Positions 30,804-41,375 of a DNA stretch of 64,000 nucleotides are shown piece after piece. Below the pieces are notes generated by a model. That model was not told the origin of the DNA. It saw nothing but the letters and a program-made list of their open reading frames with translations, and did not search any database. The stretch lies in NCBI RefSeq assembly GCF_029407905.1, contig NC_073628.1:88842501-88906500 (forward strand), in the 5' to 3' direction. How positions within the stretch are numbered: position 1 is the first letter of the stretch; every line of letters starts with the position of its first letter. The DNA comes from Bubalus kerabau. Its lineage: Eukaryota; Chordata; Mammalia; Artiodactyla; Bovidae. A program made the position numbers and the translations under genes.

Positions 30804-31192
30804 TGTTAGGTAGTTAGAAAACAGAGTCCAAAATGGCAGTGGCTAAAAGATAAAGAAGGGAAAAGCCTGCAAAAATAGAACAAAAAAAGGTCCAAGGACT
30901 GGAGTGAGGACCTCAGGTAAAACAAACAGCCTTCCTGGATAGCCCAGTTTACACAGGACAGGCTCAGGGTGGGGGTGGGAGTTGGGGAGGAGACAAAAGT
31001 ATAAAAGGAGGAAGCCTAGAAAGATTGAGGCTTCTCTTCTCTTCCTGTCTTTTGGATCGGCCTGCCCTCATACCTTGAGGATGTATTTTCCTTTGCTTGC
31101 CAATAAAACTGAGCTGTAATACTGATTCATCAGTCACTTCAAATTTTTGCTGCGGTGAGACAGAACTGAGGAAATTACAGACTTCTCCAACA
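30804..31192 (+). repeat. ERV 3' LTR
   Basis: A 389-bp LTR starting TGTTAGGTAG after the purine tract and ending TTCTCCAACA. It has a TATA box TATAAAAG (31000-31007) and poly(A) signal AATAAA (31102-31107). It is the inverted partner of 23951-24334. The next bases are AAAG. Confidence 0.9.
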
Positions 31193-32390
31193 AAAGGAAG
31201 TCTTGAGGCTGGAAATCTCCAGAAAACCTGGAAGAAGTCCTCCTGCAGTTAGTTCTGGTGTGTGTCAGGGGATGGAGTGGCAGGGGTGGGGAACAGGAAG
31301 GGATGTGGTGGGCTTTGGGGTGCCTCCCTCATTTCCACTCTTTGCAGGGGCAAGCTGAAGCCATATGCACCAACATGCTCTCTGGCCCCTGTCTATTCAT
31401 CCAGAAGATAAGTAATGTATTTGTTTTATTCATTTACTTTAAATGATAACTGCACAGGAAAAAAGCAAAAATAATTTTCATGTCTCTGAAGTGACAGGAA
31501 ACGCTATATGCTTTGGAGATAAAAACTTGTCCAATAAATGGAAACATTTGAGCAGAGTAAGGAGATAGTAGTGAGAAAGCAGAAAATTAAACAAATAAGA
31601 TATAATCCACAGTGATTGTAAAGTGGTCCCTGTCACTTTAAATTGTGCATTGAAAAAAAAAAACACCCCAAGATGTTTGCTTTCTTCAGAGTCATGCCCT
31701 TTAAGACCAGAAGATTTTATTTTGTTTTATTTCTTTATTTTAGAAGCAGCAGCAATTTGGTGCTGTTATTAAGGCTGGCAGAAGTGGGTTCTCCTTCTGT
31801 TTTGCAGAGGATTATAAAGTATTGAGAGCCGTCAGCATCCAGTTTTTGTAACCCTGTTAGATGGACCCTGATACCATTTTTTAAGGAGAAAAAAGTTATG
31901 ACCATGCCTGCAAAGGGCTTTGTGCACATGAAACTATAGAGGCAAAGCCCACTTATTGCATTTTCTCCAGCAGTTCTTCCTTTCCGTATAAACAGAAAGC
32001 ACAAGGCTCTGTCATAAACAGTCCAAAGAGTGTCCAGAAACAGAATACAATTTCATTTCATGACTTACATGAAATGCATTCAGGAGCTCCTATTGCATAT
32101 GTATTTCAGAATCATAGTCACAATATAAAGGTTGTAAACATCTTCTCCTCTTGCAAAATGCATGATATATTTGATGCTTCTAATTATAAGAACAGCGAGA
32201 TAGTAAGATAAATCAGTGCTATCATCAAGGTAAAAAAAAATCTCATAAATATATTAATATATAAAATTCATGTGGAAGGAATGAGAAAGAGAGACCAGTG
32301 GACTTTTTATTTATTGTTTATAATAGCACTGCTCCTAGCATATTAAGGATGCTGCCCTGAATCTTCTTTTTATCTAACAAATTACATTTA
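31193..32390. other. No recognised feature
   Basis: The right flank of the ERV. Short A-runs occur (31650-31662, 32230). Frames at 31258-31446 and 31735-32004 have no motif. Confidence 0.4.
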
Positions 32391-32394
32391 CTTT

Positions 32395-33122
32395 GTCTAG
32401 GTCTACTGAGGTATAAGTGACATTCCATCACTGCATAAATTTAAAGCATACAGCATAATGGTTTGACTTACATGTCTTATAAATGATTACCACAATGAGT
32501 TTAGTTAACATCTACCATCTCACATAGGTAACATCAAGAAAACATCAAAAAAAAAATTGTCCTTGTGATAAGAACTTTTAGGACATACTCCATTAACTTT
32601 CATATATATCATACAATACTGTTGACTGAGGTCATCATGTTGGACATTACATTCCTGGTATTAATTTATCTTCTAACTAGAAATTGATACTGCTTGACAA
32701 TCTTTCTCCTATCTATCCCCTGCCTTTAGTAACTATAAATCTAATCTCTCTCTCTCTCTTTTTTTTTTTTTTATGTTTTTCGCTCTTTGGTCTTTTGTTT
32801 TTAAGATTTCATGGACAAGTGAGCGCATACAATATTTGTCTTTCTCTAATATATTTTACTTTGCACAGTGCCTTTAAGGTCCATTTGTGTTGTCACAAAT
32901 AGCAGGATTTCCTAGTTTTCTATGGCTGAATAACATTCCTTTGTGTGTGTATATACAGCTTTTTTATCCATTCATTCATTGATGGATACTTAAGCTCTTT
33001 CCACGTCCTTGTTACTGAAAATAATGCTTCCATGAACACAGGGCCACAGATATGTTTTGAGTAAATGTTTTTATTTCCTTTGGATATATTCCCAGAGGTA
33101 GAATTATTGGATCATACGGTAG
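32395..33122 (-). repeat. L1 3' end (part 1 of a split element)
   Basis: The antisense of an L1 3' UTR and ORF2 end: 'actgaggtataagtgacatt', 'gtgcctttaaggtccatttgtg', 'tttctatggctgaataacattcc', and 'attattggatcatacggtag'. A (TC)n-T-run lies at 32743-32773. The element resumes at 33497. Confidence 0.75.
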
Positions 33123-33358
33123 TTCTTTTGTCAACAAAGGTCTGTCTAGTCAAGGCTATGGTTTTTCCAGTGGTCATGTATGGATGTGAGAGTTGGACTA
33201 TAAAGAAAACTGAGTGTCAAAGAATTGATGCTTTTGAACTGTGGTGTTGGAGAAGACCCTTGAGAGTCTGGTGGACTGCAAGGAGATCCAACCAGTCCAT
33301 CCTAAAGGAGATCAGTCCTGGGTGTTCATTGGAAGGACTGATGTTGAAGCTGAAACTC
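33123..33358 (+). mobile_element. BovB LINE internal fragment
   Basis: A sense BovB piece from 'caacaaaggtctgtctagtc' to 'ttgaagctgaaactcca', i.e. post-RT coding only. It lacks both the 5' part and the (CAGTT)n 3' end, and joins directly to an antisense Bov-tA. Confidence 0.88.
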
Positions 33359-33496
33359 CATGGAATTCTCCAGGCAAGAATATTGGAGTGCATTGCCATT
33401 CCCTTCTCCAAGGGAGCTTCCAGACCCAGGGATTGAAGCCAAGTCTCTGGCATTGCACACAGATTCTTTACTGTCTGAGCCACAAGGGAAGCCCCT
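33359..33496 (-). mobile_element. Bov-tA SINE, 3'-lacking, fused to BovB
   Basis: An antisense Bov-tA starting inside the BovA body ('tggaattctccaggcaag') and ending with the tRNA-type head complement ('ctgagccacaagggaagccc'). The BovA end is missing at the BovB junction. Confidence 0.88.
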
Positions 33497-34040
33497 AATT
33501 TTTAAAGGATCCTCCATTTTGTTTTTCATAGTGTCTGTACCAGTTTATAATCCCATCAACAGTGTACAAGGGTTCCTTTTTCTCCACATCCTAATTAGCA
33601 TTTTTGCTATCTCTTATCTGTTTAATGATCCTGACAGGTATGAAGTGATATCTCTTCGTGGTTTTGATTTTCATTTCCCTAACAACGAATGCTACAACAA
33701 CTAAAGATGTTGAGCATCTTTTCATGTACTTGTTGGTCTTTTGTGTATCTTCTTTGGAAAAATGTCCATTCAGTTCTTTTGCCTATTTTTAATTGGATTA
33801 TTTGGGGTTCTGCTATTGAGTTGTAGGAGTTTTTTATATATTTTGATATTAATCTTTATCAGATATTTAGTTTACTCCCATTAAGTAGCTTGTCTTCATT
33901 CATTGATTATTTTGTTGTGCAAAGGCTTTTCAGTTTGATGTAGCCCCATTTGTTCAATTTTCTTGTGCTTTAGATATCACATCCTAAAAAAAAAAAAAAA
34001 AAAAAATCATTGTCAAGACCCATGTCAAGGATTGTGAAGG
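33497..34040 (-). repeat. L1, ORF2 C-terminal region (part 2)
   Basis: The L1 resumes with 'taccagtttataatcccatc', 'gatattaatctttatcagat', and 'ttgttgtgcaaaggcttttc'. It includes an A-run at about 33986-34006. Confidence 0.75.
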
Positions 34041-34371
34041 TTTTAAATGCAGAATATATATACTTTCATATTTGATCAATCATTGAAGATGCTAATGATG
34101 AGTAGATTGTTGAGGAAAACAATTCATCTATATAGCTCATTTTCTAGGCATACATTATTCAATATAAATTTGCCCATGAGTCCTTTTATACCACTACATA
34201 TTTTTCTAGAATATGTTCTTCTCAAAGGTCTCCAGCTATAAAATGGACAGACTTGAACTTCAACACAGGTTGTTTGAGTATAAAGTCCACTGCATGGTCG
34301 TGAAGAATGGCCTTGATCTACACTTACCTGGCCAGTTTGTCAGACTCCATAAGACATGGTAAGAGGTCTTA

Positions 34372-34579
34372 GTGAAGTGAAGTCGCTCAGTCATGTCCGA
34401 CTCTTTGTGACCCCATGAACTGTAGCCTACCAGGTTCCTCCATCCATGGGATTTTCTGGGCAGGAACACTGGAGTGGGTTGCCATTTCCTTATCCAGGAG
34501 ATCTTCCCGACCCAGGGACTGAACCCCAGTCTTCCACCTTGTAGGCAGATGCTTTACCATCTGAGCCACAAGGGAAGTC
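34372..34579 (-). mobile_element. Bov-tA SINE
   Basis: A full antisense copy, 'gtgaagtgaagtcgctcagtc' to 'gagccacaagggaagtc'. The TSD is AAGAGGTCTTA (34361-34371) / AAGAGGCCTTA (34580-34590). Confidence 0.94.
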
Positions 34580-34590
34580 AAGAGGCCTTA

Positions 34591-35411
34591 CCTAGGTATA
34601 ATTTCTTTTTAAAATCTGCCAGTGCATGGCAGAATTGTATATTCATTGTAACCTTGTGTGTATTTTTTTCACATGTATATTTTTCAAGTTATATTTTACT
34701 CATGCTCTGATTCCAAAGAAAAGAAATAGTTTTTTCAAAATTAATAATTTTATAGAATTTTACAAAATATGAAATATTCTGAAATCCACTGGATAAAGCT
34801 CCATGATAGGTATTTGAAGACCCAAGTTCTGAGCAGTGACCTGCCATTACCCAACATTGAGCTTTAAGAAACAGTTCCTCTTCTATAATTTCTTTGTCTG
34901 TAAAATGAGGACAGTAAGTGGAATCCAGAGTAAGCCCAGGTCAGCCCAGGTGTAGATAAGGAGGCGAGGTGATGTGCAGGGGCTGTGTACATGGTGAGTG
35001 GGAGTCCCATGAATTTTCTGGATACGGCCTATTTGGGGGAGACCCTTTGAAAGCTCACGGGCCTTCCCTGCTGACCTAAGTGAGACTATCCTCTGAGCAA
35101 TCTTCGAGGGACCATTGCCAATTACACTTATGGAAAACATAATTAGAAGCAGCATTCTGTACCTTCTGGTTCTTTGTGGGATGTTACCCCACTGTAATAT
35201 ATCTTTCTAATAATTATTCTTCCTAATATTTATTCTCTGAGAGTCCAGTTGATCAAGGTTTCCCTGATTTTTTTGAGGTAACTTGATTTTTTTCTGTACT
35301 AATTGTTGGGGAAGGGAAGAGATGCCCAAATTTTACTAGATAAAACCTGGGCTATAACTAAATATGTTTTTCCCCCATGGGTAAAGGTTCTCAAGTTAAA
35401 AGAAAAGATTA
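34591..35411. other. No recognised feature
   Basis: AT-rich at 34670-34780. A 90-codon minus frame (34883-35155) shows no motif. Confidence 0.4.
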
Positions 35412-35471
35412 GTTTGTGTGTTTGTGTATACATCTGTGTGTGTGTATGTGTGTGTGTGTGTGTGTGTGTTT
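35412..35471 (+). repeat. (TG)n microsatellite
   Basis: An interrupted GT/TG array with a pure run of about 24 bp near 35445-35469. Confidence 0.92.
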
Positions 35472-35950
35472 GAGAGGAAAAGATTGAGAATGAATGAAAT
35501 TTAAGGGTCCATTCTCTGGCTTGGGTTCCAACAAAAGATCACTAGAAACAACTGGAAACAATTTGGAGTGAGGCAAAGCATTCTAGTTCTCCAAGGATGG
35601 CTCTATATACTTCAGATTTGTCTCAGAATACACAAATAGTGAGATACAAAGAGTGATTTAACATATGACTGAATTAGACTCTGAAGCAGCATTGTTCAAT
35701 AGAACTCTCTGTGATGATGGGAATGTCCTCTGAAGTAACTCTCTGCCACGTATGGTTACTGAATCGAGGAACCTATGAGAAATCATTGAGGTCTTATAAT
35801 GGAGGAACTTAACTTTTCAAATTTAACTCATATTAACTTAAATTTAAGTCTAAAGGGCCACAAAGATCTTATGACTACTGTATTTAACAGCACAAATTCA
35901 AACAGATGAATTTAGTTACAAAATGCCTTCCATTTGATTCCCTCCCCATT
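35472..35950. other. No recognised feature
   Basis: No repeat or exon recognised. Confidence 0.4.
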
Positions 35951-36136
35951 GTGGCTTCCCTGGTGGTGTGGAGGTAAAGAATCCACCTGCAATGCAGCAG
36001 ACACAAGTTCGATCTCTGTGTTGGGAATAACCCCTAGAGAAGGAAATGGCAATCTACTCCATATTCTTGCCTGAGAAATCCCATGGACAGAAGAGCCTGG
36101 GGGGCTACAGCCCACGGGGTCACAAAGAGTCAGACA
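35951..36136 (+). mobile_element. Bov-tA SINE
   Basis: Sense copy 'gtggcttccctggtgg' to 'cacaaagagtcagacacccc'. The usual terminal '...gactgagcgac' and AACAA tail is replaced by C-rich sequence, so the 3' end is altered or missing. Confidence 0.9.
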
Positions 36137-36437
36137 CCCCCCAAATCTGCTATTTAGCCAGGTGACCTATGCAGTTTCTACCTTCCCTCAGCTTTCTCCA
36201 GTGGACTCTGAGAGGACTTCTAGTCTAAAATTTATTCTATTTTAAGAACTTAAGAGTAGAAGGCTGGGAAAACAAACTTGACAAATGACTGTTGTATCTG
36301 AGACTTTTAATTCCTTTTTTTCTCCCCAACTATTAAAAACCACATTAAAAGCCTGCCATAGAGTAAATTGTGAGCATTTTGTTCTGAAAGTATTGCTCCA
36401 AATAGTTTGTGGCCTTAGAATATATTTTCTTTCGTGT
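36137..36437. other. No recognised feature
   Basis: A short unassigned spacer between two SINEs. Confidence 0.35.
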
Positions 36438-36646
36438 TTTGTTGTTTAGTCGCTTAGACATATCTGAGTCTTTGCAACCCCATGGCTTGTAGCCCACCAG
36501 GCTCTTCTGTCCATGGGATTTCCCAGGCAAGAATACTGGAGTGGGTTGCAACTACCTTCTCCAGGGGGATCTTCTCAACCCAGGGATCAAACACACATCT
36601 CCTGCATTGGCAGGTGGGTTCTTTACCACTGAGCCACCAGGGAGGC
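36438..36646 (-). mobile_element. Bov-tA SINE
   Basis: A full antisense copy from 'ttgttgtttagtcgcttag' to 'gagccaccagggaggc'. The two small frames over it on either strand are not genes. Confidence 0.93.
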
Positions 36647-36798
36647 ATTCTTTTATACTTAGCACCTAAAGAGATTTTCCTAAAACATAACCCCTGATCT
36701 ACTTAAAACCCTTTTTCAGATTCTCCCAAAGCTCTCAGGGAAAAGCTCCTCCCCCTCAGCATTTGGTGTTCTATTTACAATCAACTATCTGCCTTCTC

Positions 36799-37068
36799 CA
36801 GAGAAGGCAATGGCACCTCACCCCAGTACTCTTGCCTGGAAAATCCCATTACAGAGGAGCCTGGTAGACTGCAGTCCATGTGGTCACTAAGAGTCGAACA
36901 CGACTGAGTGACTTGACTTTCACTTTTCACTTTTATGCATTGGAGAAGGAAATGGCAACACACTCCAGTGTTCTTGCCTGGAGAATCCCAGGGATGGGGA
37001 AGCCTGGTGGGCTGCTATCTAGCGGTCGCACAGAGTCGGACAAGACTGAAGTGACATAGCAGCAGCAG
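36799..37068 (+). mobile_element. Bov-A2 SINE (two BovA units)
   Basis: Two units joined by the 'gactttcacttttcactttt' linker, ending in (CAG)n. The TSD is CTGCCTTCTC (36789-36798 and 37069-37078). Confidence 0.95.
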
Positions 37069-37203
37069 CTGCCTTCTCACATGAGGCTAGACTTCAGGCC
37101 TTTGACTACTCCATATGTTGCCACCTCAGCCAGCAAGTCTTCCCCCTATCCTCCCATCCTTCTCCTCTTTGATGATCCAAATCCTTTATTCTATCAGTTC
37201 AGT

Positions 37204-37665
37204 TCAGTCGCTCAGTCGTGGCCGACTCTTTGCAACCCCATGAATCGCAGCACGCCAGGCCTCCCTGTCCATCACCAACTCCCGGAGTTCACTCAGACTC
37301 ATGTCCTTCCAGTCAGTAATACCATCCAGCCATCTCATCCTCTGTCGTCCCCTTCTCCTCTTGCCCCCAATCCCTCCCATCATCAGAGACTTTTCCAATG
37401 AGTCAACTCTTCACATGAAGTGGCCAAAGTACTGGAGTTTCAGCTTTAGCATTATTCCTTCCAAAGAAATCCCAGGGCTGATCTCCTTTAGAATGGACTG
37501 GTTGGATCTCCTTGCAGTCCAAGGGACTCTCAAGAGTCTTCTCCAACAGCACAGTTCAAAAGCATCAATTCTTCGGCGCTCAGCTTTCTTCACAGTCCAA
37601 CTCTCACATCCATACATGACCACTGGAAAAACCAAAGCCTTGACTAGACGGACTTTTGTTGGCAA
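37204..37665 (-). pseudogene. BovB ORF2 C-terminal end
   Basis: Two frames (37665-37411 and 37398-37204) hold the block 'GCESWTVKKAERRRIDAFEL', the segment 'RRLLRVPWTARRSNQSI', and the terminal 'RMRWLDGITD' region with a stop close to the element's tail. A two-base loss near 37665 separates this from the RT frame. The role of this domain is not known to me beyond being conserved in BovB. Confidence 0.85.
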
Positions 37666-38569
37666 AGTAGTCTCTGCTTTTGAATATGCTATCTAGGTTG
37701 GTCATAACTTTCCTTCCAAGGAGTAAGCATCTTTTAATTTCATGGCTGCAATCACCATCTGCAGTGATTTTGGAGCCCCCCAAAATAAAGTCTGACTCTG
37801 TTTCCACTGTTTCTCCATCTATTTGCCATGAAGTGATGGGACGAGATGCCATGATCTTCGTTTTCTGAATGTTGAGCTTTAAGCCAACTTTTTCACTCTC
37901 CTCTTTCACTTTCATCAAGAGGCTTTTTAGTTCCTCTTCACTTTCTGCCATAAGGGTGGTGTCATCTGCATATCTGAGGTTATTGATATTTCTCCTTGCA
38001 ATCTTGATTCCAGCTTGTGCTTCTTCCAGCCCAGCATTTCTCATGATGTACTCTGCATAGAAGTTAAATAAGCAGGGTGACAATATACAGCCTTGAAGTA
38101 CTCTTTTTCCTATTTGGAACCAGTCTGTTGTTCCATGTCCAGTTCTAACTGTTGCTTCCTGACCTGCATACAGGTTTCTCAAGAGGCAGGTCAGGTGGTC
38201 TGGTATTACCATCTCTTTCAGAATTTTCCACAGTATATTGTGATCCGCACAGTCAAAGACTTTGGCATAGTCAGTAAAGTAGAAATAGATGTTTTTCTGG
38301 AACTCTCTTGCTTTTTCAATGATCCAGCAGATGTTGGCAATTTGGTCTCTGGCTCCTCTGCCTTTTCTAAAACCAGCTTGAACATCTGGAAGTTCACGGT
38401 TCACGTATTGCTGAAGCCTGGCTTGGAGAAATTTGAGCATTACTTTACTAGCGTGTGAGATGAGTGCAATTGTGTGGTAGTTTGAGCATTCTTTGACATT
38501 GCCTTTCTTTGGGATTGGAATAAAAACTGACCTTTTCCAGTCCTGTGGCCACTGCTGAGGTTTCCACAT
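37604..38569 (-). pseudogene. BovB reverse transcriptase domain (321 codons open)
   Basis: The longest frame in the window. RT landmarks in order: 'WKRSVFIPIPKKGN', 'YHTIALIS' (expected Arg-Pro-Ile type changed), 'VQAGFRKGRGARDQI', 'YFTDYAKVFDCADH' with a catalytic Asp, 'VLQGCILSPCLFNFYAEYI', and the core 'LRYADDTTLMAES'. Both Asp residues of YADD are kept. It is separated from the upstream linker frame only by a TAA directly before the Met at 38569, and leaves frame near 37665. Not a host gene. Confidence 0.92.
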
Positions 38570-39226
38570 TTACTGGCACATTGAGTGCAGCACTTTCACA
38601 GCATCATCTTTCAGGATTTGGAATAGCTCAACTGGAATGACATCACCTCCACTAGCTTTGTTTGTAGTGATGCTTTCTAAGGCCCACTTGACTTCACATT
38701 CCAGGATGTCTGGCTCTAGGTGAGTGATCACACCATTGTGATTATCTGGGTCATGAAGATATTTTTTGTACAGTTCTTCTGTGTATTCTTGCCACCTCTT
38801 CTTAATATCTTCTGCTTCTGTTAGGTCCATACCATTTCTATCCTTTATCGAGCCCATCTTTGCATGAAATGTTCCCTTGGTATCTCTAATTTTCTTGAAG
38901 AGATCTCTAGTCTTTCCCAGTCTGTTGTTTTCCTCTATTTCTTTGCATTGATTGCTGAGGAAGGCTTTCTTATTTCTTCTTGCTATTCTTTGGAGCTCTG
39001 CATTCAGATGCTTATATCTTTCCTTTTCTCCTTTGCTTTTCACTTCTCTTCTTTTCACAGCTATTTGTAAGGCCTCCCCAGACAGCCATTTTGCTTTTTT
39101 GCATTTCTTTTCCATGGGGATGGTCTTGATCCCTGTCTCCTGTACAATGTCACGAACCTCAGTCCATAGTTCATCAGGAACTCTATCTATCAGATCTAGG
39201 CCCTTAAATCTATTTCTCACTTCCAC
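38570..39226 (-). pseudogene. BovB linker between endonuclease and RT (218 codons open)
   Basis: A charged, helical-looking stretch ('EVKSKGEKERYKHLNAELQR', 'ENNRLGKTRDLFKKIRD') ending in the pre-RT block 'LESITTNKASGGDVIPVELF'. It ends 'HSMCQ' plus TAA, where the intact ORF would read on. Apart from this stop the join to the RT frame is seamless. Confidence 0.88.
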
Positions 39227-39381
39227 TGTATAATCATAGGGATTTGATTTAGGTCATACTTGAATTGTGTAGTGGTTTCCCCTACTTTCTTCAATTTAAG
39301 TCTGAATTTGGCAATAAGGAGTTCATGATCTGAGCCACAGTCAGCTCCTGGTCTTGTTTTTGTTGACTATATAGAGCTTCT

Positions 39382-40278
39382 TCATCTTTGGCTACAAAGA
39401 ATATAATCAATCTGATTTTGATGTTGACCATCTGGTGATGTCCATGTGTAGAGTCTTCTCTTGTGTTGTTGGAAAAGGGTGTTTGCTATGACCAGTGCAT
39501 TTTCTTGGCAAAACTCTATTAGTTTTTGCCCTGCTTCATTCCATATTCCAAGGCCAAATTTGCCTGTTACTCCAGGTGTTTCTTGACTTCCTACTTTTGC
39601 ATTCCAGTCCGCTATGATGAAAAGGACATCTTTTTTGGGTGTTGGTTCTAAAATGTCTTGTAGGTCTTCATAGAACTTCAACTTCAGCTTCTTCAGTGTT
39701 ACTGGTTGGGGCATAGACTTGGATTACTGTGATATTGAATGGTTTGCCTTGGAAACGAACAGAGATCATTCTGTCATTTTTGAGATTGCATCCAAGTACT
39801 GCATTTCAGAGAAGGCAATGGCACCCCACTGCAGTACTCTTGCCTGGAAAATTCCATGGACGGAGGAGCCTGGTAGGCTGCAGTCCATGAGGTCGCTAGG
39901 AGTTGGACACGACTGAGCGACTTCACTTTCACTTTTCACTTTCATGCATTGGAGAAGGAAATGGCAACCCACTCCAGTGTTCTTGCCTGTAGAATCCCAG
40001 GGACAGGGGAGCCTGTTGGGTTGCCATCTATGGGGTCGCACAGAGTCGGACACAACTGAAGTGAATTAGCATAGCATAGCATACTGCATTTCAAACTCTT
40101 TTGTTGACCATGATGGTGACTCCATTTCTTCTGAGGGATTCCTGCCTGCAGTAGTAGATATAATGGTCATCTGAGTTAAATTCACCCATTCCAGTCCGTT
40201 TAGTTCACTGATTCCTAGAATGTCGACATTCACTCTTGCCATCTCTTGTTTGACCACTTCCAATTTGCCTTGATTCAT
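39382..40278 (-). pseudogene. BovB endonuclease domain, broken by Bov-A2
   Basis: The N-terminus is at 40278-40066 ('MNQGKLEVVKQEMARVNVDI' then 'LGISEL' with a metal-binding Glu), but a frameshift follows at once. After the SINE, 39714-39382 holds 'FIIADWNAKVGSQE' (the usual Gly before Asp is Ala), 'RRLYTWTSPDGQHQNQIDYI'. These are motifs of apurinic/apyrimidinic-type LINE endonucleases that nick the target. Broken in at least two places. Confidence 0.87.
39809..40081 (+). mobile_element. Bov-A2 SINE nested in BovB
   Basis: Two BovA units, opposite in orientation to the host LINE. The 12-bp TSD TACTGCATTTCA is perfect (39797-39808 and 40082-40093), so the insertion is rather young. Confidence 0.96.
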
Positions 40279-40690
40279 GGACTTGACATTCCAGGTTCCT
40301 ATGTAATATTGCTCTTTACAGCATCAGACCTTGCTTCTATCACCAGTCACATCCACAGCTGGGTATTCTTTTTGCTTTGGCTCCATCCTTTCATTCTTTC
40401 TGGAGTTATTTCTCCAGTGATCACCAGTAGTATATTGGGCACCTACTGACCTGGGGAGTTCCTCTTTCAGTATCCTATCATTTTGCCTTTTCATACTGTT
40501 CATGGGGTTCTGAAGGCAAGAACACTGAAGTGGTTTGCCATTCCCTTCTCCAGGGGACCACAGTCTGTCAGACCTCTCCACCATGACCCGCCCGTCTCGG
40601 GTGGCCCCACGGGCATGGCTTAGTTTCATTGAGTTAGACAAGGCTGTGGTCCTAGTGTGATTAAAAAGCCATACTGGCTGTTCCCTTCCT
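40279..40690 (-). promoter_or_regulatory. BovB 5' region
   Basis: The untranslated or ORF1-like 5' portion of BovB. On the minus strand it includes 'ctggagaagggaatggcaaaccac' near 40530-40555, a segment resembling the start of the BovA SINE body, and reads on to 'gggtcatggtggagaggtc'. A promoter function is an inference from its position only. Confidence 0.55.
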
Positions 40691-40702
40691 GGAGGCCCTG
40701 GG

Positions 40703-40765
40703 AGGCAGTAGAGCACAATGGTTCAGAGCACAGATTACGCAGTCCAGACTGCCGTAAGCATGTTA
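40703..40765 (+). repeat. MIR SINE fragment
   Basis: 'ggcagtagagcacaatggttcagagcacagattacgcagtccagact' matches the MIR 5' head. It directly adjoins the BovB 5' edge and may be its target. Confidence 0.65.
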
Positions 40766-40944
40766 CTAACATTTGCCTTCAGGCTAGTGCTTTTCCTTTG
40801 TGCTCCAGTGGTACTCTGGCAGTGGCCTTATAATATCACCTCCAAAGCTGCATTATAATAATCTGCTTTCTTATCTGTATCCCCTACCAATAGAGGGGGT
40901 ATTAAACTATTGGTCGTAAAATCAACTTAGTGGGTTGTTGAGGG

Positions 40945-41139
40945 CATGTGTGCTCAGTTATGTCCAACTCTGCCACCTCATGGACTGTAGCCCTCCAGGC
41001 TCCTCTGCCCATGGGATTTCCCAGGCAAGAATACTGGAGTGGATTATCCTTTCCTCCTCCAGGGCATCTTCCTGACCCTCATGTCTCCTGCAGTTTCTGC
41101 ACTGCAGGGGGATTCTTTACTGCTGAGCCACTGGGTAAG
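40945..41139 (-). mobile_element. Bov-tA SINE
   Basis: An antisense copy from 'ggcatgtgtgctcagttatg' to 'ctgctgagccactgggta'. Moderately diverged with a small gap in the middle. Confidence 0.9.
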
Positions 41140-41221
41140 GTTGTTATTGTTATTGAAAAATGAGTAGAATAGAAAATAGCAGCATTCGCTTTATGACTCC
41201 TTAATGATATTGTCTTATGAA

Positions 41222-41375
41222 ATTGTGATTATTTTATTTATTTATTTTTATTTTTTATTATTTTTTAATCTTTTTTTAAATTTTATTTTATTTTTAAACT
41301 TTACATAATTGTATTAGTTTTGCCAAATATCAAATGAATCTGCCACAGGTATACATTTTATTTTTATACACAGAC
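41222..41375 (-). repeat. Ruminant L1 3' terminus, antisense
   Basis: An A/T-rich stretch, then 'taaactttacataattgtattagttttgcc' and 'gaatctgccacaggtatacat', the reverse complement of the end of the L1 at 15263-15992 (compare 15895-15975). Heavily 5'-truncated. Confidence 0.8.

Larger units (their letters stand above)
23951..31192. mobile_element. Gammaretrovirus-like ERV, rearranged with inverted ends
   Basis: The unit runs from an inverted LTR (23951) to a sense LTR (ending 31192). The order is LTR(-), env TM(-), unassigned, other LTR-like(-), unassigned, minisatellite, gag(+), pro(+), pol remnant(+), env TM(+), LTR(+). It begins TG, ends CA, and has AAAG on both outer flanks; 4-bp TSDs are usual in gammaretroviruses. 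Stops, frameshifts, loss of the RT core and of SU make it non-functional. A single insertion of an aberrant viral DNA, two proviruses with later inversion, or a recombinant are all possible. Confidence 0.65.
37195..40690 (-). mobile_element. BovB LINE, nearly full length, with nested Bov-A2
   Basis: An antisense element of about 3.2 kb once the Bov-A2 at 39809-40081 is removed, which is the usual full BovB size. It runs from the (CAGTT)n tail through ORF2 (RT, linker, apurinic-type endonuclease) to the 5' region. BovB moves by target-primed reverse transcription. Frameshifts (near 37665 and in the endonuclease) and a stop between linker and RT inactivate it. The 5' edge near 40690-40705 is not exact and no TSD was found. 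Confidence 0.93.

Noticed and set aside
37604..39226. Two adjacent long open frames as a possible host gene
   Set aside because: They carry BovB-type RT and linker motifs, are found in many other copies in the window, and are part of a LINE.
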